From: Ginsengibacter hankyongi
Lineage (GTDB): Bacteria; Bacteroidota; Bacteroidia; Chitinophagales; Chitinophagaceae
Reading direction: 5' to 3'
DNA: 64,000 nt
NCBI RefSeq assembly: GCF_008710285.1
Contig: NZ_VYQF01000003.1
Span: forward strand, 62,001-126,000
A program made the position numbers and the translations under genes. Of this stretch, positions 47,346 through 56,691 are shown piece by piece (position 1 is the stretch's first letter; the number at the start of each line of letters is the position of its first letter). Under the pieces are notes generated by a model that was not told the DNA's origin, ran no database searches, and worked only from the letters and a program-made list of their open reading frames with translations.

Positions 47346-47933
47346 TTATCCTAATGCTTCAAGTTCTTTTACCACCCTGCTTACCGGTAATCCCATAACG
47401 TTATAAAAGTCGCCGTTAATGGAACGAATACCCGTAACGCCTATCCATTCCTGGATTGCGTAAGCCCCTGCCTTATCATAAGGTTTGTATTTGTCAACGT
47501 AAAATTCAATTTGCGAACGCGAAAGATTATAGAATTCCACCTGTGTTTCGTCAGAAAAAATTATTTGCTTTTTTGCCGATAAAATACACACACCGGTAAT
47601 TACAGAATGCTTCTTGCCCGAGAGCTCAGAAAGAATTTTGATGGCATCTTCCCTTCCGGACGGTTTACCAATTATGGTATCGTTCAACACAACAATAGTA
47701 TCAGCAGCAAGAATCGTTTGCGCTTCCTCGTTGGTTAGTGAACCGGCCACCTTTTCTTTAACCGCAATAGCTTTATTGTACGCGATATGAGTTGCCACTT
47801 CAGCCGGGCTTAACAGCGCAGGATAACTTTCATCTGTGTTTGCCACGCTTACCTCAAACGGAATCTCAGCCCATTGCAGCAATTGACTTCTCCTGGGAGA
47901 TTGTGATGCTAATATTATTTTTTTGATGTTCAA
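47346..47933 (-). CDS. maf: Maf-like nucleotide pyrophosphatase
   Basis: 195 residues. Hydrolyses non-canonical or canonical nucleoside triphosphates to monophosphates and is linked to septum formation and nucleotide-pool cleaning. The N-terminal SQSPRRSQLLQWAEIPFEV carries the SxSPRR phosphate-binding loop; TILAADTIVVLNDTIIGKP the catalytic Asp; YKPYDKAGAYAIQEWIG the last motif. It is preceded by the prenyltransferase gene (11 bases between stop and start on the minus strand) and followed by DUF2851. Confidence 0.95.
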   Translation of the reverse strand: MNIKKIILASQSPRRSQLLQWAEIPFEVSVANTDESYPALLSPAEVATHIAYNKAIAVKEKVAGSLTNEEAQTILAADTIVVLNDTIIGKPSGREDAIKILSELSGKKHSVITGVCILSAKKQIIFSDETQVEFYNLSRSQIEFYVDKYKPYDKAGAYAIQEWIGVTGIRSINGDFYNVMGLPVSRVVKELEALG

Positions 47934-47943
47934 CTTATATTAT

Positions 47944-48873
47944 TTAAAAGAAAACCATTGATAAAATTCCTGTAAACATTACTACTTTAACGGCCGTACT
48001 TAACTGGTGAAAATCTTTGGGAGACTGAGCGTTATACAATTTTCGTAGTATCCACGCCAGTGGAATAATTATAGCGAATAAAGAATAGACCGCCGAAAGC
48101 CACCAGCCTAATTGAAGTACATAAATTTGAACACCTGCAACCCCGGCTATAATAACCACCAGCCAAACGGCAACAAAAACTTTTGACACCTGCAATCCCC
48201 ACACAATCGGCATAGTCGTTCCCCCATATTTCGCATCGCCCCGCATGTCTTCCATATCTTTTATAACTTCTCTTATAAGAGAAATAATAAAGGCAAACCC
48301 TGCATAAATAAACGATAGTTTAATAAGTCTTTTCCAATAAGCATCTGAAGAAATAACATGGACTGGATGTTCTGAAAAAGTAAGCACCAGAATAACCCAC
48401 GCAGTAAGTAGCGATATTAAAATATTTCCTATCAGCAGTTTTTTTTTGAAAGTGGTAGAGTAAAACCAAAGCAAAATAATGGCGGCAAAATTAAATACGG
48501 GTATATAAAAATTACGCAACTTATAACCGATATAGCAACTTATAACTAAGCCTGTAAACGATAAAACGATATGCCACACAATTGCCCAGCGTCGTTTAAT
48601 ATAACGGTCAATGATAAGTTTTGACGGCTTATTTATAAGATCAATATTTACATCAAAATAGTCATTGATGATATAGCCCGCAGCAGCAATACAAACAGAT
48701 GCAAATACAAGCCAGTAAAATAAAGACAATGGAAGTTTTATGTATTCTGCATCCCCCGTACCGTCGTGGTAAACAAAGCGGAGCACAAAAAACCTGAACA
48801 GCATTTGAGTAAGTGCAATAAAAACCAGGTTGGGCCACCTGGTTAGTTTAAAAAATGCTGAAACAATGTTCAT
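47944..48873 (-). CDS. UbiA-family prenyltransferase
   Basis: 309 residues, about eight membrane helices. It transfers an isoprenyl chain to an acceptor. The first Asp-rich motif is NDYFDVNIDLINKP; the second, DMEDMRGDAKYGGTTMPIVWG, follows REVIKD. The GGTTMPIVWG loop is typical of the group annotated as geranylgeranylglycerol-phosphate geranylgeranyltransferase in Bacteroidota, related to digeranylgeranylglyceryl phosphate synthase, but the acceptor in these bacteria is unknown; ring-containing acceptors are also possible. Located between the KdsC-like and Maf genes in a compact set. Confidence 0.9.
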   Translation of the reverse strand: MNIVSAFFKLTRWPNLVFIALTQMLFRFFVLRFVYHDGTGDAEYIKLPLSLFYWLVFASVCIAAAGYIINDYFDVNIDLINKPSKLIIDRYIKRRWAIVWHIVLSFTGLVISCYIGYKLRNFYIPVFNFAAIILLWFYSTTFKKKLLIGNILISLLTAWVILVLTFSEHPVHVISSDAYWKRLIKLSFIYAGFAFIISLIREVIKDMEDMRGDAKYGGTTMPIVWGLQVSKVFVAVWLVVIIAGVAGVQIYVLQLGWWLSAVYSLFAIIIPLAWILRKLYNAQSPKDFHQLSTAVKVVMFTGILSMVFF

Positions 48874-48900
48874 CCGGTTTTTTTTAAAGGAAATTTGATG

Positions 48901-49422
48901 TCAGGTAGCAGCAATAGACGTTTGCAGCGGCCAGTTATTATTAAGCTTCAACACTTTTTCAATAACATCTCTTACGCATCCATAACCACCGTCAAAGGGC
49001 GAAATATAAGAAGATATTTGTTTAATTTCAACTGCGGCATCAGCCGGACAGCAAGCAAAATCAGCCATTTGCATACAGTTATAATCGGGAATATCATCTC
49101 CCATAAATAGAACTCCGCCGGGCCCGCAATTGTTTTTCAGGATATATTCTTTTAAAAGAGATTCCTTGTTTAGCACTTTCATAAATACATCCGTAACTCC
49201 TAATTTACCCAGGCGTTCGGCAACAGGAATCGATTCACTTCCTGAAATCACAAGAATATTGTACCCGTATTTAATGGCTAACTGCAACGCATAGCCGTCT
49301 TTTATATTCATACGGCGCAACCATTGCCCGTTATCATCTATAAGAAGCCCACCGTCAGTAAGCACTCCATCAATATCGAACACAAACGTTTTAATTAGCC
49401 TAAGGCGTGAAAGAATATTCAT
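48901..49422 (-). CDS. HAD-IIIA phosphatase, KdsC-like
   Basis: 173 residues, cytosolic. HAD motif I is FVFDIDGVLTDGG (Asp16/Asp18), motif II VISGSES, motif III Lys in KVLNKESLL and motif IV FMGDDIPDYNCM. It lacks a cap domain, as in 3-deoxy-D-manno-octulosonate 8-phosphate phosphatase, which removes phosphate from KDO-8-P in lipopolysaccharide synthesis. The Bacteroidota copy in this place, next to UbiA and DUF2520 genes, is often called KdsC-like; the substrate is probably KDO-8-P but not proved. Confidence 0.88.
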   Translation of the reverse strand: MNILSRLRLIKTFVFDIDGVLTDGGLLIDDNGQWLRRMNIKDGYALQLAIKYGYNILVISGSESIPVAERLGKLGVTDVFMKVLNKESLLKEYILKNNCGPGGVLFMGDDIPDYNCMQMADFACCPADAAVEIKQISSYISPFDGGYGCVRDVIEKVLKLNNNWPLQTSIAAT

Positions 49423-49443
49423 GCGTTAAAAATACGCACCATA

Positions 49444-50211
49444 TTAATGCTTTTCATGAAATTTTAAAATACTTTCTGAAAGTTTGAGATACAGGTATTT
49501 AATATCAGGATGAGAGGAAAGTGCCTGCAAATGCCGGTTAATGGTAAAAATATCTTCTCTCATAGCCGGCCCGGTCTGTACATCATGTGGTGAATTATTG
49601 TTAACCTTTAAAGTAACTTCATTTATAAGCGGAAGTAAATTTTTAAAATCTATCTTTTCCTTTTCGCAAAAATTTTCCGCAAGGGCATACATGTGATTGG
49701 TAAAATTGCCGGCAAAGACCGCAGCAATATGATAATGGAGCCTTTCGGCTTCGCTAACCGGTATCACTTTGTCAGAAAGTGTTCTTGCAAATCCAATTAC
49801 CTGGTGAAGAGTTTCTTTATTATTGCCTTCTACTAAAAAAGGAATTTCCGGGATTTGCTCTGTTAACTTAGATAAAGTTTGTAGCGGGTAAAGTACGCCG
49901 TAAGTAGAAGAGATATTTTTAAAAACATCTTTTGACACAGAGCCGGCTGTGTGAACAACAAACTTATCTTTTAATGCAGTTATTTTTTCGATCGATTCCA
50001 GTGCTGCGTCATTTAATACTATAATATAAATATCTGCACGGGCAAACTCAACGGCATTAAGTAAAGCAGCATCAGCGTTATACCGTGAAGCCACATGTAC
50101 AGCATGATCTTTATTACGGCTTACGACCTGCACAATTTCATGGCCTGCTTTTTCAATTAATGAGCTTAAAACTGTCGCGACATTACCTGATCCTACGATT
50201 ACAACCTTCAT
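49444..50211 (-). CDS. Rossmann-like/DUF2520 oxidoreductase
   Basis: 255 residues. N-terminal NAD(P)-binding Rossmann domain (MKVVIVGSGNVATVLSSLIEKAGHEIVQVVSRN, residues 1-120, with VHTAGSVS) and a C-terminal helical DUF2520 domain (about 125-250; HYHIAAVFAGNFTNHMYALAENFCEKEKIDF). This pair is related to pyrroline-5-carboxylate reductase/6-phosphogluconate dehydrogenase folds. It is the first gene of the minus-strand block; the function in the pathway with the KdsC-like phosphatase is unknown. The upstream 305 bases to topA should hold divergent promoters. Confidence 0.88.
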   Translation of the reverse strand: MKVVIVGSGNVATVLSSLIEKAGHEIVQVVSRNKDHAVHVASRYNADAALLNAVEFARADIYIIVLNDAALESIEKITALKDKFVVHTAGSVSKDVFKNISSTYGVLYPLQTLSKLTEQIPEIPFLVEGNNKETLHQVIGFARTLSDKVIPVSEAERLHYHIAAVFAGNFTNHMYALAENFCEKEKIDFKNLLPLINEVTLKVNNNSPHDVQTGPAMREDIFTINRHLQALSSHPDIKYLYLKLSESILKFHEKH

Positions 50212-50516
50212 TTAATATTAATTTTTTGTTCACAGATGTATTAAATAATACAATTGTGCTTTGAATATAGTTTTGGCCTGCGAGTTTAATTAAAAAAATA
50301 CGTTGTTATTAAAATAATTAACAGCGGTTTTTCGAAATATAGAGATTAATTCTCATTGGGGGTATTGCGAAGATAATAATGCATGATTAAAATTCCTATT
50401 TAGTTTTTAAGATTACATTTTTAATTTTTAAACTAATATTGCAGCAACCCGAAATATTTTTATTCTTATTATGTTTTATAATATGAATAGAGCAGAAATG
50501 GATTAAATAAAAAATT
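50212..50516. other. Divergent promoter region
   Basis: 305 bases, strongly A+T-rich, between the DUF2520 gene (minus) and topA (plus). No RNA gene, repeat or clear hairpin seen; promoters for both directions must lie here. Confidence 0.4.
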
Positions 50517-53048
50517 ATGGCGAAAAATTTATTGATTGTAGAGTCTCCTGCGAAAGCAAAAACAATAGAAGCAATTCTTGGAAAAAATTTCGAGGTAAAA
50601 AGTTGTTATGGACATATACGGGACCTGGAAAAGAACGATATGGGAATTGATATTGCTAACAATTTTAATCCCACTTATGTTGTTCCTCCGGAAAAAACGA
50701 AGGTGGTGAACGAACTTAAAAGCCTGGCAAAAAAAGCAGATGAAGTATGGCTTGCATCGGATGAAGACCGTGAAGGTGAAAGTATTAGCTGGCATTTGGC
50801 CGAAGTATTAAAACTTGATCCAAAGACAACCAAGCGAATTGTTTTTCATGAAATAACAAAACCTGCCATTGAAAAAGCAGTGCAAAACCCAAGAGTTATT
50901 GATATGAATCTGGTCGATGCACAACAGGCCCGCAGGGTTCTCGACAGGATTGTTGGCTTTGAATTAAGTCCCGTGCTTTGGCGAAAAATCGGCCAGCAAG
51001 GTGGCTTAAGTGCAGGCAGGGTTCAAAGCGTTGCAGTAAAATTAATCGTAGAAAAAGAACGTGAAATCAATAATTTTAAAGCAGTCAGTAGTTTTAAAAT
51101 TGAAGCCTTATTATCCGCAACCGATATTAATAATAAGACCGTAACATTTAAGGCGGAAGGCAATAAATATAATGAAGCTGAAGATGCGGAGCAGTTTTTA
51201 AAAAGCTGCATCGGTGCAAAATATACCGTTAAAGATATACAGGTTAAACCCGGCAAACGTACACCGGCAGCACCTTTCACAACATCAACCTTACAACAGG
51301 AAGCAAGCAGAAAATTAGGTTATGGTGTAAGTAAGACAATGTTGCTGGCGCAAAGATTATACGAAAGCGGTAAGATAACCTATATGCGTACCGATAGTGT
51401 GAACCTCGGTGAAACAGCCATGAATGATATTACAGCTCAGATTAATAAAAATTACGGAGGGAAATATTTGCAGGTACGTAAATACAAAAATAAAAATGAG
51501 AGTGCACAGGAAGCGCATGAGGCTATTCGCCCAACTTATATGCAAAATAGTTCAGTAGACGATCCTGAATTAAACCGGTTGTACGACTTAATCTGGAAGC
51601 GTACCATTGCCAGCCAAATGGCCGATGCCGAATTAGAAAAAACCATTGCAAAAATAAATATCAGTACGAACAACGCTGAACTTACAGCAAGCGGAGAAGT
51701 AATAAAATTTGATGGCTTTTTAAAAGTATATTTCGAAAGCACTGACGATGATGATGAAAGTGAGAATGATGAAAGCCGATTACCGAATCTAACGGTTGGG
51801 CAGGCATTGGATTTTTACCAGATGACCGCAACAGAAAAATTCACCAAACATGCTGCCCGTTATACCGAAGCGTCTTTGGTAAAGAAACTGGAAGAGTTGG
51901 GTATTGGCAGGCCAAGTACGTACGCCCCTACTATTTCTACCATTATCAAAAGAAATTACGTTGAGAAAAAAGATAAAGAAGGCATAAAAAGAGATTACCG
52001 GATTTTAAAATTAAAGAATGATGTTATTCAAAAAGTGACCGAACAGGAAAATACAGGAGCTGAAAAATCAAAACTGTTCCCAACCGATCTTGGATTAGTG
52101 GTTACCGATTTTTTAAACCTGCACTTTACGAAAGTGATGGATTATTCTTTCACGGCAGATATTGAGGAAGAGTTTGATGAAATTGCCGAAGGAAAAATGA
52201 AATGGAATACCATGGTCAGTGAATTTTACGGGCCGTTTCATTCAGGCGTGGAACATACATTGGAAACTGCAGTTCGGGCCGTTGGCGAACGACCGTTAGG
52301 CATAGACGAAGCAACAGGAAAACCGATAATTGCAAGAATGGGCAAATATGGCCCGATGGTGCAAATTGGCGCACCCGATGATGAGGATAAACCAAGGTTT
52401 GCCAAATTAAAATCAAGCCAGAGTATTGAAACGATTACTTTGGAAGAAGCGCTTGAATTATTTAAGCTACCATTAACGTTAGGCGAACATGAAGGCCTTG
52501 AAGTTTCGGTAAACATCGGGCGTTTCGGGCCGTATGTAAAATGGGGCGAGCAATTTATTTCTATCCCAAAAGGAGAAGAGCCGGGCGATGTGGACTTAAA
52601 AAGAGCAATTGAAATTATTCATGCAAAAAAAGTTGAAGACGCGCCTATTGGCTTTTTCGATCAAAAACCTATAACAAAAGGCAAAGGAAGATTTGGCCCA
52701 TTTATAAAATGGAACGATTTGTTTATAAATGTTCCGCGGGCATATAATTTTGATAATCTTACGCAACAGGATTGTAATGCGCTTATTGAAAAAAAATTAG
52801 AAAAAGAAGCCAACCGTTATATACGTCAATGGCCTGAAGAAAAGATCGCCATTGAAAACGGGCGCTGGGGACCATTCATACGTTTTAATAAAAAAATGAT
52901 GAAGCTTCCTGCAAATGGTACTAAAGGAAAATTCACTCCCGAAGAATTAGCTGCAATAGAATTAGATGCCGTAAAGAAAATGATTGTTGCGCAGGATCCA
53001 AAAGCTTTTGATAAAAAAGCCGCAAAGAAAAAAGTGAAGAAGAAGTAA
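50517..53048 (+). CDS. topA: DNA topoisomerase I (type IA)
   Basis: 843 residues. Relaxes negative supercoils by cutting one strand. The TOPRIM domain is at the start (NLLIVESPAKAKTIEAILG; later WLASDEDREGESISWHL), the active-site Tyr is Tyr289 in GKITYMRTDSVNL, and QEAHEAIRPT closes the core. The C-terminal part, instead of the Cys4 zinc fingers of E. coli TopA, has three repeats with the pattern GRFGPYVKWG / GRFGPFIKWN / GRWGPFIRFN (topoisomerase C-terminal repeat), then a lysine-rich tail (AKKKVKKK). This layout is usual for Bacteroidota. Confidence 0.97.
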   Translation: MAKNLLIVESPAKAKTIEAILGKNFEVKSCYGHIRDLEKNDMGIDIANNFNPTYVVPPEKTKVVNELKSLAKKADEVWLASDEDREGESISWHLAEVLKLDPKTTKRIVFHEITKPAIEKAVQNPRVIDMNLVDAQQARRVLDRIVGFELSPVLWRKIGQQGGLSAGRVQSVAVKLIVEKEREINNFKAVSSFKIEALLSATDINNKTVTFKAEGNKYNEAEDAEQFLKSCIGAKYTVKDIQVKPGKRTPAAPFTTSTLQQEASRKLGYGVSKTMLLAQRLYESGKITYMRTDSVNLGETAMNDITAQINKNYGGKYLQVRKYKNKNESAQEAHEAIRPTYMQNSSVDDPELNRLYDLIWKRTIASQMADAELEKTIAKINISTNNAELTASGEVIKFDGFLKVYFESTDDDDESENDESRLPNLTVGQALDFYQMTATEKFTKHAARYTEASLVKKLEELGIGRPSTYAPTISTIIKRNYVEKKDKEGIKRDYRILKLKNDVIQKVTEQENTGAEKSKLFPTDLGLVVTDFLNLHFTKVMDYSFTADIEEEFDEIAEGKMKWNTMVSEFYGPFHSGVEHTLETAVRAVGERPLGIDEATGKPIIARMGKYGPMVQIGAPDDEDKPRFAKLKSSQSIETITLEEALELFKLPLTLGEHEGLEVSVNIGRFGPYVKWGEQFISIPKGEEPGDVDLKRAIEIIHAKKVEDAPIGFFDQKPITKGKGRFGPFIKWNDLFINVPRAYNFDNLTQQDCNALIEKKLEKEANRYIRQWPEEKIAIENGRWGPFIRFNKKMMKLPANGTKGKFTPEELAAIELDAVKKMIVAQDPKAFDKKAAKKKVKKK

Positions 53049-53250
53049 GCTTTTTATGCAAGTTCTATAAATAGTTACCACACCTTTTCGGTAATTATTT
53101 CATTTACAATAATTAATTTTCTTGTCAAAATATATTTGTAACTAATGTTATAATTATATGTTGGTAAATATTGAGTATATATTTACCTTGTTTCTATTAC
53201 TTTTCTATCTTTACAAAAGAAACCAAACATTTTTTAAGCGCCTATTTTAA

Positions 53251-54120
53251 ATGCAGGAAAACAAGGAAATATCAGCACTCTTTCACTTAATAGACGATCC
53301 CGATGAAGAAGTTTTCAGCTCGGTCAGCGAGCGCATAGTATCGATAGGACGGGCCATTATTCCAAACCTGGAAAATTTATGGGAAACAACTCCCGATCAG
53401 AATGTACAGGAAAGAATTGAAATGATAATCCACAAACTCCACTTTAGAGATTTAGTTGAAGAGTTTACAAACTGGAAAAACGGTTCATGCGAATTATTGC
53501 AGGGCGCACTGCTCGCTGCTCGCTATCGATATCCCGAGATGAACACCACCACTACGTTGCAGGAAATGGAAAAAATTAGAAGGAACATCTGGCTGGAGTT
53601 AAACAGTTACCTCACTCCTCTCGAACAGGTAAACGTAATTACGGGTATCCTTTACAGTTATTATAAATTAAAAGGCAACGAAGTTGCTTATGATTTTCCC
53701 GAAGATTTTTTGATAAATAAAGTTATAGAACAAAAAAAAGGCAATGCCATTACTAACGGTATACTGTACCTGATTGTTTGCGAGCTGCTTGATATTCCTA
53801 TTAAAGCAATTAATATTCCCAAGCAATTTATTCTTGGATATTTTGATATTGATTATAATTTCCCCAATCCTGAGAGACAAAAAAGCGAGAAAATAAATTT
53901 TTATATCGATCCGCTTAACGGGCAGATTTATTCACATAAAGACGTGGAAAATTATTTCAAAAGAATTTCTGTTCCTCCTACCGCTTCTTATTTCAGGCAA
54001 TTGAGCAACAAGCGTATCATTCAACATTTATTAGAAGAATATAGTAAGTGCTTCACGGACGTTGCGAACCTGTATAAAAAAAATGACCTACTTTATTTGG
54101 CTAAATTGTTAGACGATTAA
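53251..54120 (+). CDS. SirB1/transglutaminase-like protein
   Basis: 289 residues, cytosolic. The first half is helical (SALFHLIDDPDEEVFSSVSERIVSIG, HEAT-like). The second half is a transglutaminase-like core of the SirB1 kind: KLKGNEVAYDFPEDFLINKVIEQKKGNAITNGILYLIVCELLDIPIKAINIPKQFILGYFD, then FYIDPLNGQIYSHKDVENYF. A Cys replacing the usual catalytic Cys is not obvious, so it may not be an active protease. The gene is 14 bases ahead of the DNA-repair methyltransferase gene and probably co-transcribed. Confidence 0.82.
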   Translation: MQENKEISALFHLIDDPDEEVFSSVSERIVSIGRAIIPNLENLWETTPDQNVQERIEMIIHKLHFRDLVEEFTNWKNGSCELLQGALLAARYRYPEMNTTTTLQEMEKIRRNIWLELNSYLTPLEQVNVITGILYSYYKLKGNEVAYDFPEDFLINKVIEQKKGNAITNGILYLIVCELLDIPIKAINIPKQFILGYFDIDYNFPNPERQKSEKINFYIDPLNGQIYSHKDVENYFKRISVPPTASYFRQLSNKRIIQHLLEEYSKCFTDVANLYKKNDLLYLAKLLDD

Positions 54121-54134
54121 AACAAAGCCGTACA

Positions 54135-54626
54135 ATGTTTTATCATTCCCCTCTCTGTATTATTAAAATAAAAATTTCCGGCGGTTACATAAACGAACTT
54201 ATTTATATAGACGAAGAAGCAGAATCATTGCCTGAAACGGCCAAATTATCTGGAGAGGACAACAGGGCTTTAAAAAAATGCATCACCCAGTTTGATGAAT
54301 ATTTTTCAGGAAAAAGAAAAATATTTAGCCTACCTGTAAAACAGGACGGCACAATCTTTCAGCAAAAAGTATGGAACGAATTAATTAAAATCCCTTTCGG
54401 GAAAACCATAAGCTACTTGCAACTTGCGCGACAATTAGGCGACGCAAAATCAATAAGGGCGGCCGCTTCAGCCAACGGACGCAACAAGCTCAACATTATT
54501 GTTCCATGTCATAGGGTAATCGGAAGCAACGGAACTCTTGTGGGTTATGGCGGCGGGTTGCCAAGAAAAAAATGGTTACTGGACCACGAAAATAAATATG
54601 CACACGGCGTTTCTCTCTTATTTTAA
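54135..54626 (+). CDS. ogt: Methylated-DNA-protein-cysteine methyltransferase
   Basis: 163 residues. Removes alkyl groups from O6-methylguanine by transfer to its own cysteine. The acceptor is Cys125 in IIVPCHRVIGSNGTLVGYGGGLPRKKWLL; the DNA-binding helix-turn-helix region is KIPFGKTISYLQLARQLGDAKSIRAAASANGRN. The N-terminal ribonuclease-like domain is short, as in Ogt. Located directly after the SirB1-like gene with a 14-base gap, so likely in the same operon. Confidence 0.95.
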   Translation: MFYHSPLCIIKIKISGGYINELIYIDEEAESLPETAKLSGEDNRALKKCITQFDEYFSGKRKIFSLPVKQDGTIFQQKVWNELIKIPFGKTISYLQLARQLGDAKSIRAAASANGRNKLNIIVPCHRVIGSNGTLVGYGGGLPRKKWLLDHENKYAHGVSLLF

Positions 54627-54745
54627 ATAAATTGCAACGATACCCAATATTTAACAGGTAAATATTTTCATATAAACAAACGCACTTTTTAACAATATTT
54701 ACCGAAAATCTTAATAGCTTTTTTAAACCTGATAAAAACAACAGT

Positions 54746-55936
54746 ATGCATTTTTCATTTTTATTTTTAAGAAGATTTGTTATCATTTCATTTACATTAG
54801 TTCTTATTCTATCGCTGTCAAACTGTAATAATAATAAAACCGAGCATACTAATGCGGGTGGTACGACGGTTTCGCAAAACACAGATTCGCTTTTTAAGAA
54901 ATATGATCTTGATAATATAAAATTACCCGCTGGTTTTAAAATAGGTGTTTATGCTGAAGTGCCTGATGCCAGAAGCATGTGCATTTCACCTAACGGAACT
55001 GTGTTCGTTGGAACCAAGAAAAAGAAGGTGTATGCGATAACCGATGAGAACCATGATGGCAATGCAGATAAGGTGTATGAAATTGCAAGTGGATTAAATG
55101 CACCTAACGGTGTTGCTTTTAAAGATGGCAGCCTTTATATCGGTACCATTTCAATTATTTACCGCATGGATAGTATTGAATCAAAACTCAGTAATCCTCC
55201 AGAGCCGGTTGTAGTATACGATAAATATCCAACGCTTACCCATCATGGAAATAAATTTATAGCCTTCGGCCCCGATGGAAAATTATATGCCCCAATAGGC
55301 GCCCCCTGCAACATTTGTGATTCGCCAAAACCTTTCGCATCAATAACACGCATCAACCCGGATGGAACCGGTTTTGAAATTTTTGCAACGGGCATTAGAG
55401 ACTGTGTGGGGTTTGCCTGGGATCCCGTAACTAAACAACTTTGGTTTACCGACAACGGTCGCGATGAACTGGGTGACGATATACCAAGTGACGAATTGAA
55501 TAATGCCAAAGAAGCTGGAATGAATTTCGGGTACCCCTTTTGCCATGAAGGCGATATTTTAGATCCTGAATTTGGCAAAGGAAAAAATTGCGGTGACTAT
55601 ACACCACCCGTAAAAAAGCTGGGTGCTCATGTAGCATCATTAGGGATGCGTTTTTACACGGGGAGTATGTTCCCGGAAGATTATAAAAATGCAATATTCA
55701 TTGCTGAGCATGGCAGTTGGAACAGAACTACACCGGTAGGTTACCGGGTGGTAGTTGCCAAAAGAGATAGTAGCGGAAATCTTGGAGATCCTGTTCCTTT
55801 TGCCGAAGGCTGGTTGCAAAAAGTAACCAGCGTTAACGGTCGCCCTGTGGACGTGCAGGTTTTGCAGGATGGCTCACTGCTTGTTAGTGATGATTATAAA
55901 GGTGTTGTTTACAGGATAACTCATAAGAACCCATAA
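54746..55936 (+). CDS. PQQ-dependent sugar dehydrogenase-like lipoprotein
   Basis: 396 residues. A signal ends at lipobox SLSNC (Cys27), so the protein is lipid-anchored in the envelope. The body is a beta-propeller of the soluble glucose/sorbosone dehydrogenase family: AEVPDARSMCISPNGTVFVGTKKKKVYAIT, THHGNKFIAFGPDGKLYAPIGAPCN, GIRDCVGFAWDPVTKQLWFTDNGRDELGDDIPSDELN, HGSWNRTTPVGYRVV, VLQDGSLLVSDDYKGVVYRI. These proteins oxidise sugars with PQQ bound in the propeller. Ca2+ and PQQ ligands cannot be assigned by eye, so activity is not certain. The next gene is 50 bases downstream. Confidence 0.88.
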   Translation: MHFSFLFLRRFVIISFTLVLILSLSNCNNNKTEHTNAGGTTVSQNTDSLFKKYDLDNIKLPAGFKIGVYAEVPDARSMCISPNGTVFVGTKKKKVYAITDENHDGNADKVYEIASGLNAPNGVAFKDGSLYIGTISIIYRMDSIESKLSNPPEPVVVYDKYPTLTHHGNKFIAFGPDGKLYAPIGAPCNICDSPKPFASITRINPDGTGFEIFATGIRDCVGFAWDPVTKQLWFTDNGRDELGDDIPSDELNNAKEAGMNFGYPFCHEGDILDPEFGKGKNCGDYTPPVKKLGAHVASLGMRFYTGSMFPEDYKNAIFIAEHGSWNRTTPVGYRVVVAKRDSSGNLGDPVPFAEGWLQKVTSVNGRPVDVQVLQDGSLLVSDDYKGVVYRITHKNP

Positions 55937-55986
55937 AGCCCAAACGAGAAACAATTGTTACACTTTTTACCCATTAAATTAAACCA

Positions 55987-56691
55987 ATGTCCGATCATCA
56001 TGGTCACCATCATACTGAAGAACATTTACAAAGTTCCGATCTTTTAAGAGATGTAGTTATAGGAATGAGTGATGGACTAACGGTTCCATTTGCTTTGGCT
56101 GCCGGGCTTAGCGGTGCCGTGTCTACCAGTGGCATAATAGTTATTGCAGGCATAGCCGAAATTGCGGCCGGCGGTATAGCTATGGGTCTTGGCGGATACC
56201 TTGCTGGCAAAACAGAACAGGATCATTACGACAGTGAGTTGAAAAGAGAATATGAAGAAGTGGAGCGCATACCCGAAAAAGAAAAACAGGAAGTAAAAGA
56301 TTTTTTTGAAAGCATAGGCCTCAGCGAAGAGCTGCAAAATAAAGCGACCGAAGAAATTGCGAAAGATAAAAAACAATGGGTTGATTTTATGATGAAATTT
56401 GAGCTGGGTCTTGATATGCCTGATCCCAAAAGAGCCAGGAACAGCGCACTCAATATCGGCGTTTCGTACATTGTTGGAGGCATTATTCCATTAAGCCCTT
56501 ATTTTTTTATTGAAAACTCTAAAGAAGCTTTAAAGTTTTCAGTGGTTGCTACCTTAATTTGCTTGTTCGTTTTTGGATATTTTAAAAGTAAAATAACCGG
56601 CGTGCCTGTATTATCAGGAGCCTTAAAAGTTATGCTCATCGGGGCCCTTGCGGCGGGTGCAGCGTATGGCGTTGCACTATTATTTAAATAA
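55987..56691 (+). CDS. VIT1/CCC1-family metal transporter
   Basis: 234 residues, five membrane helices. The N-terminus is His-rich (MSDHHGHHHTEEHLQ). LLRDVVIGMSDGLTVPFALAAGLSGAVSTSGIIVIAGIAEIAAGGIAMGLGGYLAGKTEQDHYDSELKREYEEVERIP is the VIT1/CCC1 motif, followed by an acidic cytosolic loop (EKEKQEVKDFFESIGLSEELQ) that in plant VIT1 binds Fe2+. The remainder has three helices. It would export or sequester iron or manganese. It follows the sugar dehydrogenase by 50 bases. Confidence 0.9.
   Translation: MSDHHGHHHTEEHLQSSDLLRDVVIGMSDGLTVPFALAAGLSGAVSTSGIIVIAGIAEIAAGGIAMGLGGYLAGKTEQDHYDSELKREYEEVERIPEKEKQEVKDFFESIGLSEELQNKATEEIAKDKKQWVDFMMKFELGLDMPDPKRARNSALNIGVSYIVGGIIPLSPYFFIENSKEALKFSVVATLICLFVFGYFKSKITGVPVLSGALKVMLIGALAAGAAYGVALLFK

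Noticed and set aside
53131-53138. TATATTTG, a perfect TAnnTTTG -7 element ahead of the SirB1-like gene
   Set aside because: No TTG at a proper distance upstream, and the region is so A+T-rich that chance matches are expected; 113 bases from the start codon.
54496-54882. 128-codon minus-strand frame over the end of ogt and the start of the sugar dehydrogenase gene
   Set aside because: It overlaps two well-supported plus-strand genes on the opposite strand and has no family resemblance.
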